From contig JAUWAU010000001.1 of the NCBI GenBank assembly GCA_030601885.1, positions 1-64,000 on the forward strand: 64,000 bases of DNA. The letters run 5' to 3'. Positions 19,886 to 28,035 of the stretch are shown piece by piece (positions within the stretch are counted from its first letter, which is position 1; every line of letters begins with the position of its first letter). Source of the DNA: Armatimonadota bacterium. GTDB taxonomy: Bacteria > Armatimonadota > Zipacnadia > JAUWAU01. A program made the position numbers and the translations under genes. The notes beneath the pieces are model-generated. The model saw nothing but the letters and a program-made list of their open reading frames with translations, ran no database searches and was not told where the DNA came from.

Positions 19886-20464
19886 ATGCCTGCGAAAGTC
19901 GTCGGCGTAACGGGCAGCCCGCGCGCCAGCGGCAACACCGACTTCGCCGTCAATTCGGTGCTGGAGATGCTGGCGCGCGAGCGCGACGCGAGTACGGAGC
20001 TTCTGGCGCTGCGGGACTATCATCTGAAGCACTGCGCCGGCTGCCGCGGCTGCATGACGGCAAAGCGATGCGTGATCGAAGGCGACGATCTGGATCGCAT
20101 GGTGCAGCCTCTGAACGAGGCCGACGTCATAATCGTTGGCTCGCCAGTGTACTGGAACTCGCCGCCCGGGGTGATGAAGGACTTCATGGATCGCGTGCAC
20201 GGCTGGTTCGTTGCCGGACCCATTTGGGAGGGCAAGCAGGCCGGCATAATCAGCGTGGCGGCGGACGGCGGGTTCGAATCCCACGAGGACGCGCTTCGGG
20301 GGTGGCTGCGCTACTACGGCGCCAACGTCGCCGCCGAAACGCGGCTGCTTGCCCGCGAAGCGGGCGATCTCGAGGCCAATCCCCGCGAACGGGAGAAGTT
20401 GGACAGATTCGCCCGAGACATGGCTGATGCCATCGGCCAGCACTCGTTGATCTCGGACGCGTGA
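19886..20464 (+). CDS. NADPH-dependent FMN reductase / flavodoxin-fold protein
   Basis: VVGVTGSPRASGNTDFAVNSVLEML; CAGCRGCM; ADVIIVGSPVYWNSPPGVMKDFMDR. Confidence 0.88.
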   Translation: MPAKVVGVTGSPRASGNTDFAVNSVLEMLARERDASTELLALRDYHLKHCAGCRGCMTAKRCVIEGDDLDRMVQPLNEADVIIVGSPVYWNSPPGVMKDFMDRVHGWFVAGPIWEGKQAGIISVAADGGFESHEDALRGWLRYYGANVAAETRLLAREAGDLEANPREREKLDRFARDMADAIGQHSLISDA

Positions 20465-22452
20465 AGAGCGACGCGTGCGGGCGCCGACAGCGAGGCAGGA
20501 TGGACATGAGTGAAGTATCCGCGTCAGGCTCAGGCAGTGACGCCGCCGGCTCAGAGGAGGCGAGAGAGCTTCGTCGGCTGGCGGACGAGCATCTGGCAGC
20601 CGGCCGGCTGGCCATAGCCATCGGCACGTACCGGCAGGCACTGGAGCTCGAACCCAATTACAGCCGGGGACGACACAACCTGGGCGTCGCCTACTACAAG
20701 ACGGGCATGTTCGTGCCCGCTGCCAACGCGGTGCGGCGGGCGATAGAGCTGGCCCCAGACGTAGCCGACTACCACTTCACCCTGGGCCTCATCTCAAAAG
20801 ACAGTCGGCAGCGCAAGGAGGCGATCGCCCAGTTCGACGCGGCGCTGGCGCTGGCCCCTGACCTCGTTCCCGCACTGCGGTACCGGGGCGCAACGTGCTT
20901 TGAGCTGGGCGATAATGCTGCGGCGATACGGGACTTCCACCGCGTGCTGGAGCTGCGCCCCACGGAGCCCGGCGTAGCCTACGACCTGGCGGTGGCCTGT
21001 GCCGATGCGCACCAGTGGGCCGACGCGCGGGAGTGGTTCACGCGGGCTGCAGAGGAGGAGCCCAGCAACGCCGACATTTACTACAACCTCGGCCTCGCCC
21101 ACGCCAGAGACATCAACACTCCCGATAGCGAGGCGGAAAAGGCGCTCCAGCAGGCGCTGGCGATAGATCCGGATCACGTCGAGGCGAGATTCCGTCTCGG
21201 CGTACTGCATGCGAAGGCGAAGTATCACGACGCCGCGGCGCGAGAGCGCGCCCTCGAGCAGCTCGAGCGGCTCGCCCGCCGGGACGATCTCCCACAGACC
21301 TTTCCCGAGGCCCATCTGGTCCACTTCGCCCTCGGCACCCTGTACGACGATGAACCCGAGACGTCGGCGAAGGCCGCGCAGTGTTACGAGAAGTGCCTTA
21401 GACTGCAGCCTGGTTTTCCGCCGGCACTGAACAACTGGGGAGTGCTGGCGCGCCAGGGAGGGCGGCCCGTCGAGGCAGCACGTGCTTTCACCCGAGCCAT
21501 CGCCGCCGACCCGACGTACGACAACGCCTATCAGAACCTCTGCCGACTGCTCTATGACCAACCGGATGAGCTGGCCCAGCAGCAACTCACGGAGCTGATT
21601 CAAAGCGCCCCCGAGGTGGCGTCCTCGGCAATACTTCGCATCCTGCTGGAAGTGGTCAACATCGCCAAGGCCGACGCCTACCGCGACAGCTATCATAAGG
21701 TGCACGAGGTCAAGAATCTCGTCGCCGTGCTCGGTGCACGCATGCGCGGCATACGGCAGAGCGCCTCCCACGAGACCGACCCCAGGGAGCTGTCCACGCG
21801 GCTGAATGAGCTTATGTCAGCTCACGACCGGCTATTTTCATCGCTCACCGAGTATCTGTCTGCACTGCAACGCAAGGAGCCACGTTTCGAAATTGTAAAC
21901 TTCGGTGAGGTTGTGGAAGAAGGCCTAGTGGAGACGCGCCAGAGCAAGCCCGAAAACGTCATAACGGTCGTTCGCATCAGTCCGATGCTGCCGGAGATTC
22001 GAGGCGACAAGCGGCAGCTCGTCGAGGCACTCGCAAATCTGCTATACAACGCCTTCGAGGCCATGGGCGGGGGGCCCGGGCAAGTCACGGTGGATGCGGA
22101 GCCGCTGATGGCCGGAAAGGCGCCGGCGCGTCGCCGGTCGCTCCGAGGCATCCGGGTGACAGTCAGAGACACGGGGCGCGGCATGCGGCAAGAGGAGATG
22201 GCGAGGATGTTTCGGCCCGGTTACACGACGAAGCCGGAGGGCTCCGGCTACGGACTGAGTGTGGCGGCGAACATAGTGCACCAGCACAACGGGACGATGC
22301 GGACCGAGAGCCAGCCGGGACAAGGCACGAGCTTTATCATCGAGCTTCCCTTGAACCTCGATGTGGACAAAGAGCAGACACGGATGCGTCTTCGACCGGT
22401 CATCTTCGAAGAGCCGCGTAGACTCATCCAGAGCGAACTGGAGCAGTTTTAG
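20461..22452 (+). CDS. Soluble TPR-repeat histidine kinase
   Basis: Multiple TPRs (YSRGRHNLGVAYYKTGMFVPAANAVRRAIEL); HEVKNLVAVLGARM; HATPase motifs NLLYNAFEAM, VRDTGRGM, GSGYGLSVAANIV. Confidence 0.85.
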   Translation: MKSDACGRRQRGRMDMSEVSASGSGSDAAGSEEARELRRLADEHLAAGRLAIAIGTYRQALELEPNYSRGRHNLGVAYYKTGMFVPAANAVRRAIELAPDVADYHFTLGLISKDSRQRKEAIAQFDAALALAPDLVPALRYRGATCFELGDNAAAIRDFHRVLELRPTEPGVAYDLAVACADAHQWADAREWFTRAAEEEPSNADIYYNLGLAHARDINTPDSEAEKALQQALAIDPDHVEARFRLGVLHAKAKYHDAAARERALEQLERLARRDDLPQTFPEAHLVHFALGTLYDDEPETSAKAAQCYEKCLRLQPGFPPALNNWGVLARQGGRPVEAARAFTRAIAADPTYDNAYQNLCRLLYDQPDELAQQQLTELIQSAPEVASSAILRILLEVVNIAKADAYRDSYHKVHEVKNLVAVLGARMRGIRQSASHETDPRELSTRLNELMSAHDRLFSSLTEYLSALQRKEPRFEIVNFGEVVEEGLVETRQSKPENVITVVRISPMLPEIRGDKRQLVEALANLLYNAFEAMGGGPGQVTVDAEPLMAGKAPARRRSLRGIRVTVRDTGRGMRQEEMARMFRPGYTTKPEGSGYGLSVAANIVHQHNGTMRTESQPGQGTSFIIELPLNLDVDKEQTRMRLRPVIFEEPRRLIQSELEQF

Positions 22453-22568
22453 CAAATCAGCTCCGGGCCGGCCCGAGACTCGGGTTGGCAGCCGAGGCGA
22501 CGCACCGCCTGCTCGAGCATCAGCGTCAGAGGCGGGTCGGGGCAGTTCGTTGGCAGGAGTGCATTGAC

Positions 22569-24185
22569 ATGGCCCCACACGTGGACAAACTCGAGCGCCG
22601 ACTTTCGGCGCTTGAGGCCGTACAGGAGACATCCTGGATACTCAGCTCAGTCCGGAGTCGGACGGCGCTTGCGGACCTGGCGCTGGACGCCATGCTGCGG
22701 GCGAGCAATGCGCGGGCGGCCGTACTCGCGCTGATCGACGCCGACGATGGGCTCCTTCGGCCAGTAGCTGCGTCGCCAGGCTATAGGGAGCTACTGGAGG
22801 TCCTCAGCGAGAGCGCTCTGGAGTCCCTGCGGACGGTGCAGGCCGTTGAGAAACGCCAGCTAACGCGGCGCTCATTGCGGCCTTCGCCACAAGAGAGCTA
22901 TCTGCACCGGCTCGCCGCGCGAGACATCCGTGGCGTCTGCAACGTCCCATTGGCCGCCCGACGGCGGTGCCCGGGCGTCATATTGCTCCTCTACGACTCC
23001 GGAAGAGCCCTCGGCTCCGATGCGACGCGCCCCTTGCTCACTCTGGCCCGGCAAGTGGCCGTTGCGCTGCGCAATCTGGCGCTGTACGAGCAGCTCAAAG
23101 AGAGCCACTCGCGGGCGGAGACCCGCCTGACGGCCATGATGGAGAGCGCCCGCATCCTCAGCGACACTACCGAACCGGGCGCTGTAGTCCAGAGCATCCT
23201 CGCACAGACTCGGCGCATATTCGACTGCGAGGCGGGATGGATCATCCTGCTGGCGCGCGACGGGCGCAGCATCGACGCCGCGGCCCACCTGTGCCCCGAT
23301 GGCACGGTGGACACTGAGGGGCCGGAGGAGCTCCACGCCATCAGCCGCTGGGCAGTCGAAACCGGCGTGCCCTACCTCGTGAGGAATCCAGAGCAGCATG
23401 CTCATTTTTGTGAGGATCTGGCCGCAGAGCTGCACGCACCTGTTCGCAGTGCGCTCTGTGTGCCGCTTGCCTTCGGTGACGCGGTGCTGGGCACCATCGA
23501 ACTCGTGAATAAGCGAGATGGGCCGTTCTCAAATGATGACATCGAGACGATTACGGCCTTCGCCTCCCAGGCTGTTCTGATCGTGAAGAACGCTCTGCTG
23601 CTGCAGGAGACGAAGGAGTTGGCGATTCGCGATCCGCTGACCGGGCTGTACAATCGCCGGCATCTCATGGACACGCTCGACCGAGAGATGGCACGGCGTC
23701 GCCGCTACGGCAGCGACGTGTCCCTCATCATGATTGACGTGGACGATTTCAAACGAATAAACGACGCTCACGGACACGCGGCCGGCGATGCCGTACTCGA
23801 GATGCTGGCCGATGTTTTCAGTCGGAGCATCCGAGACGTGGACGTGGCGGCACGGATGGGTGGCGACGAGTTTGCCATCCTTCTGCCCAGCACCAACCTC
23901 GAAGGCAGTATCGAGGTGGCAAAACGCCTCCAGATGCTGGCGAAGGATGCGACGCCGACAGGGCCCGCGGAAGGTCTCAGCGTCTCAGTGAGTCAAGGCG
24001 TTGCCGAGGCCGGCAGGAGCGATGCGTTAGACGGCTCGGCGTTGCTCATCGAGGCAGACCTGGCACTGTACGAGGCAAAGGCCAGTGGGACCGGTCTCAT
24101 CGCCGCCCACGGCACGGGTATCGTGGATGCCGCCCGGGTGCCACCGGAACTGGCCGCTGAGGGGCTGCCGGTCGGCGCCGCGTAA
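22569..24185 (+). CDS. GAF-domain diguanylate cyclase
   Basis: Two GAF-like regions then DPLTGLYNRRHLMDTL ... RDVDVAARMGGDEFAILLP (GGDEF, plus RxxD I-site). Confidence 0.88.
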   Translation: MAPHVDKLERRLSALEAVQETSWILSSVRSRTALADLALDAMLRASNARAAVLALIDADDGLLRPVAASPGYRELLEVLSESALESLRTVQAVEKRQLTRRSLRPSPQESYLHRLAARDIRGVCNVPLAARRRCPGVILLLYDSGRALGSDATRPLLTLARQVAVALRNLALYEQLKESHSRAETRLTAMMESARILSDTTEPGAVVQSILAQTRRIFDCEAGWIILLARDGRSIDAAAHLCPDGTVDTEGPEELHAISRWAVETGVPYLVRNPEQHAHFCEDLAAELHAPVRSALCVPLAFGDAVLGTIELVNKRDGPFSNDDIETITAFASQAVLIVKNALLLQETKELAIRDPLTGLYNRRHLMDTLDREMARRRRYGSDVSLIMIDVDDFKRINDAHGHAAGDAVLEMLADVFSRSIRDVDVAARMGGDEFAILLPSTNLEGSIEVAKRLQMLAKDATPTGPAEGLSVSVSQGVAEAGRSDALDGSALLIEADLALYEAKASGTGLIAAHGTGIVDAARVPPELAAEGLPVGAA

Positions 24186-24208
24186 CCGGGAGACGCCAGG
24201 CGCCGGAG

Positions 24209-24988
24209 CTACTCCGAGTCGCCTCCCAGCATCTGCTCGAATAGGCTGGCATTGAGCGCGGCCTTCCCCTGATAGTGGTTGTTGAAGAACACGTGCGTGC
24301 GATGCGTCCGCTCCGCGACGGCCTCGACCTTGCCCACCCACTCGCGCAGCTCTTCCTCGGAGTATAGGTAATCGTACCGCTGCCATGCGTGCTCGTGCTC
24401 CCACCACTGTTCCGCGTTGCGGCCGTGAAATCGCACGTAGCCGGTGTCGGAGGTAGCCACTGCAACGCGCGGCATGAGCCCGCGCAGGGGCGGCTCGTCC
24501 ACGCAGCAGTACCCAAGGTCCAGTTCGGTCAACAGATCGAACGTCTCCTGGCCCGCCCAGCGACAGTTCCGAAACTCCACCACGACGGGCAGCTCCGGTA
24601 TCTGCTCGCGGAGGAACCGTACGTAATCGGCGCTGCGGGATGAGGGCCTGAAGGAGTACGGGAACTGCGCCAGGATGCAGCCGAACTTGTCGGCAGAGAT
24701 CAGCGGCTCGAGCGCCTCGCAGAACTGCTGAAACACTGCCGGATCGGTTTCTCGCTCGTGCGTCATGAGGCTGTTGGCCTTGACGACGAACTGGAAGTCG
24801 TCCGGCGTCTTGGCCGACATCTGGGCGAGCGTCGTTGCGTTGGGCATCCGGTAGTAGGTGAAGTTCAGCTCAACGGCTTTGAAGTGCTGAGCGTAGTAGC
24901 GCAGCATATCCCGCTTCTGGATCTTGTCCGGGTAGAAGTGGCCGATCCAGTCGTCGTAACTGAAGCCGGATGTGCCGATGTAGATCAT
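24209..24988 (-). CDS. DUF72 family protein (YecE-like)
   Basis: MIYIGTSGFSYDDWIGHFYPDKIQKRDMLRYYAQHFKAVELNFTYYRMP; VVEFRNCRWAG; YVRFHGRN; VFFNNHYQGKAALNA. Confidence 0.93.
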   Translation of the reverse strand: MIYIGTSGFSYDDWIGHFYPDKIQKRDMLRYYAQHFKAVELNFTYYRMPNATTLAQMSAKTPDDFQFVVKANSLMTHERETDPAVFQQFCEALEPLISADKFGCILAQFPYSFRPSSRSADYVRFLREQIPELPVVVEFRNCRWAGQETFDLLTELDLGYCCVDEPPLRGLMPRVAVATSDTGYVRFHGRNAEQWWEHEHAWQRYDYLYSEEELREWVGKVEAVAERTHRTHVFFNNHYQGKAALNASLFEQMLGGDSE

Positions 24989-25175
24989 TGTCCACCCTCC
25001 CCATCGCCTACGGATCCGCCCGTGGCGCGTCGAACATATATTCTACATTGCCGCCCGCTTTCCTTCGGCCGCGTTGAGGCGCTGCTCGCAGGCACCGGGG
25101 ACAACCGGAGCGGCCGCCGGCCTTTTCTCAAGCACGGGTCAGGCAGGCCGTTTGGCCGGCGGCGTCGGAGCGGGT

Positions 25176-25615
25176 TCAAAGGAGGTGAGGGTGGTGCGCT
25201 TCGGGCCAGGCCTGCACGTCCGCGCGGAGCTTTCGTGCGAGGTTGAGCATCTCTGCAGCCTCCTGGGCCGACACAGTGCCACTGCGTTCGTACTCGATCA
25301 GATTGCGCTTCTGCCTCAACGTGTCGAGAAGATGCACCGCATTGGCGTCCCAGCCGATCGTGAGCGCGAGCGACTGAATCGTCCAGTAGTGCTGCCCGCC
25401 ACCCCGCAGCACGCGATAGCCGCACGCTGCCAGGGCCGCAGTGGCGCACTGCAGCGCCGCGTTGTAGGCGATGGCGAGGGACCAGTCGGGGCCGACTGAG
25501 GCGTCTGAGATTCGTGCAGGTCCCGATCTGCAAGCGCCAAAAGATTGCGTATTCGTTCACGGGTTGGCGGCCGGCTGCTCAGTCGCCCCTGACCATGCCA
25601 GCTCTGCAAGGACAT
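25176..25615 (-). pseudogene. HEPN-domain toxin gene disrupted by a frameshift
   Basis: ERIRNLLALADRDLHES in one frame, SDASVGPDWSLAIAYNAALQCATAALAACGYRVLRGGGQHYWTIQSLALTIGWDANAVHLLDTLRQKRNLIEYERSG in another; switch near 25500-25515. Confidence 0.65.
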
Positions 25616-26156
25616 CGGCGTCTCCTACGACGAAAAGCTTCTCGTGACGAAGGACATCAGTGAGGAAGTCGTGCTTTGCCGCCACTTTCCGGCGAAACTC
25701 CCGGAGTGGATATACGGTGGGGTTGATCTCACGCCCGAGCTGTTGCTGCGCCGGACGCAGCCGCCTGCAGATCTCTGCAAATGCCACGACTCCGATCACC
25801 ATGACGTCAATGTCGCTCTCTGGGCAAGCGTCTCCCCCCGCGAAGCTACCATAGACGAACGCCACCCGCACGCCATCAAGCCCCTGCAGCGCCGCTCTGA
25901 GCACGCCCACGAGCCCGACCGTCTTCAAGATCAGCCCCCGTATCTCCGGGAGTATCGGACAGGCCTCATTCAGGTGATAGTGAGTCTGACTGCCCCGCTG
26001 CTCGCGCGTGAGGATGCCTGCCTCTGTCATGCCGCGCAACTCGCGATGCACCGTACCCGGGCTTCCGCTAATGGCCCGTACGATTTCGCGCAGGTACAAC
26101 GACTCCCCCGGCCGAGAGACCAGGAGCGCAAGGATTGCCCGCCTGGTTTTCGGCAT
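25557..26156 (-). CDS. HTH-MNT nucleotidyltransferase (MNT/HEPN module antitoxin side)
   Basis: MPKTRRAILALLVSRPGESLYLREIVRAISGSPGTVHRELRGM (wHTH) + VAFVYGSFAGGDACPESDIDVMVIG (MNT GS-x-x-x-G...SDxD). Confidence 0.85.
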   Translation of the reverse strand: MPKTRRAILALLVSRPGESLYLREIVRAISGSPGTVHRELRGMTEAGILTREQRGSQTHYHLNEACPILPEIRGLILKTVGLVGVLRAALQGLDGVRVAFVYGSFAGGDACPESDIDVMVIGVVAFAEICRRLRPAQQQLGREINPTVYPLREFRRKVAAKHDFLTDVLRHEKLFVVGDADVLAELAWSGATEQPAANP

Positions 26157-26190
26157 GAACAGCTCGATCACGCCACGGCCCCCTCGGGAA

Positions 26191-26228
26191 GTACTCAATA
26201 CGAGTACAGTCGTACTCCAATCGAGTAC
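26191..26228. promoter_or_regulatory. Tandem palindromic operator upstream of HTH-MNT gene
   Basis: GTACTC-aatac-GAGTAC-agtc-GTACTC-caatc-GAGTAC; two identical-arm palindromes 21 bp apart. Confidence 0.6.
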
Positions 26229-26330
26229 GGTCGTCAAGCGCGCAACCGCCACAACGGACCGCGCTTGTGGGCCCTCGGACGACCTCGAGACCGCGCTCCT
26301 TGCCGGACCGGAGCCGCCATTGGGCCCCCC

Positions 26331-27194
26331 TCAGGCAAGGCCGCCGGCCTGCCAGATCTTGTCCATGCCCTCGCCAACGGTCTTGGCCGCCTGGGCGGGC
26401 GGCATTTCCCTGAGCTCCTTCACGAACGGCTCCGGCGTCACGGGGGCGGTGCAGCCGATCTCGGCGAGGGCTTTGAGGAAGCCGGCAATGTCGATGACGC
26501 CGGTGGCGCCGGGTAGGCGCCGGACGCTGTCGATCTGCTCGTCCACCGCCACGCCGGCCGGTGCATCGTTCACGTGCACGTACACCACCTGCTCCGAGCG
26601 CAGGCTGCGGATCTGCTCGATGGTGCCGTGTGCCGTGTACCAGTGCCAGCAATCGAGCAAGAGCCCGACGTTACCGGTGCCGATCTCGTCGCACAACTCC
26701 AGCATTCCCGGCAGGTCGTGGATGAACTCGTGCTTGTGGCCGATTCGTGACGTCTTCGGAGCAACGAACTCGAGCCCCAGCCAACAGCCATGGTCGCGGA
26801 GGATCTCCGCGCAGCCGCGCAAGCGCCGGGCGTGCAGCTCGAAGTTTTCTTTGAAGGGAAGCTCGTCCGAAACCGGTCGCACCCACGTGGGCACGCGCGT
26901 GCAATCCAGAGCCTGGCCGATCTTGGCCAGCTCAGGGAGTTGCTGCAGCCCCTGCTGATGCGTCTCCTCGTCCTTGCGAAAGTCCACCGGCAGGCCCCAG
27001 CCGCCCATCCTCATGCCGGCGTCCGCGAACATGCGCTGGACCTCGTCAATTGACTTCTCCTTCGCGATGGAGCCCGCTTGCCGGACGTTCAGATCGATCC
27101 CCTCGAATCCTGCATCCTTGGCCAGGGGCAAGACCTCTGCCATGCTCCCCTTAATGCCGATCGCTCCCGGATTCATGTTGCGGAACATTGTCAT
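26331..27194 (-). CDS. Sugar phosphate isomerase/epimerase (xylose isomerase-like TIM barrel)
   Basis: AKDAGFEGIDLNVRQAG; LGLEFVAPKT; NVGLLLDCWHWYTAHGT; VVYVHVNDAPAG. Confidence 0.88.
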   Translation of the reverse strand: MTMFRNMNPGAIGIKGSMAEVLPLAKDAGFEGIDLNVRQAGSIAKEKSIDEVQRMFADAGMRMGGWGLPVDFRKDEETHQQGLQQLPELAKIGQALDCTRVPTWVRPVSDELPFKENFELHARRLRGCAEILRDHGCWLGLEFVAPKTSRIGHKHEFIHDLPGMLELCDEIGTGNVGLLLDCWHWYTAHGTIEQIRSLRSEQVVYVHVNDAPAGVAVDEQIDSVRRLPGATGVIDIAGFLKALAEIGCTAPVTPEPFVKELREMPPAQAAKTVGEGMDKIWQAGGLA

Positions 27195-27316
27195 AGCTCC
27201 TCAGACGGACGTGACGTGTGGAAGGGCTTGCGCCTACGAGCCTCAAACACTTCCCCGGTTGAGCCCTGGTGTCCTCCCACCGGCGTGGTAGGTGCGGCGG
27301 GGGGAGGCGGGGCAGC

Positions 27317-27790
27317 TCAGCGCAGGGCAAATTGCACGTAGAGGTTGATGGGCCAGGAGACGAGCAGGAGGGCAATGAGCGCTCTGAGTGGCCAGTAGCC
27401 GTGCCACCAGTGGGGCATCGGGACGGGATGGCCGAGCAGACGGCTTGCGCGGAAGGGGATTTGGGCCATGACGAAGACCGAGACTATTGGCCCCAGCACG
27501 TTCGCCCGCAGTGCAGCCAATAGCTCGCCGCGGGCGATGTGGCAGAAGCTGGTGCTCAATCCGCACAGCGGACACTTCAGGTGAGTCAGCAGCCGAAAGA
27601 AGCATGGAGGCAGAAACAGCTTCTCGTGCGTGCCGTAGCCTGCTTCAGCCGGCGCGAGGAGGATCGAGACGAGGATCACGGCAACGGCGCCGACGATCCA
27701 GAGCGTATCGTCCCACTTCTGGAAGCTCCACCTCGTTGTCAGCGAGCGCACCACGGCATGGATTATAGCGGGGCGCCGCTCCACGGTCAA
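27317..27790 (-). CDS. DUF2752 family membrane protein
   Basis: LTHLKCPLCGLSTSFCHIARGELLAALRANVLGP plus hydrophobic segments. Confidence 0.8.
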   Translation of the reverse strand: MTVERRPAIIHAVVRSLTTRWSFQKWDDTLWIVGAVAVILVSILLAPAEAGYGTHEKLFLPPCFFRLLTHLKCPLCGLSTSFCHIARGELLAALRANVLGPIVSVFVMAQIPFRASRLLGHPVPMPHWWHGYWPLRALIALLLVSWPINLYVQFALR

Positions 27791-28035
27791 CCGTGACGCA
27801 ATGGCCCCGTGTGGATGGCCCGGGGCGACTCCCAGGGCGCTCCCGCGCCAAATTACGTGATTATTCCTGGCACCGACCCACGGTATATTGACCTCAGCGA
27901 CGAGGTGCCAGGGCCCTCCGGAGCCCGATGGCTGAGGGGCGCGCGTTCACGCGCGTCCGCTGAGCATCAGCCATCAACAATTACCCGGCAAGCACCTCGC
28001 GGGCAGAGCGCCCGCTGATCAGTGGCTATTGTGGT

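Noticed and set aside
20271-20290. GGGTTCGAATCCCA looks like a tRNA T-arm
   Set aside because: Inside the flavodoxin-fold ORF with no acceptor/anticodon arms around it; coding explains the sequence.
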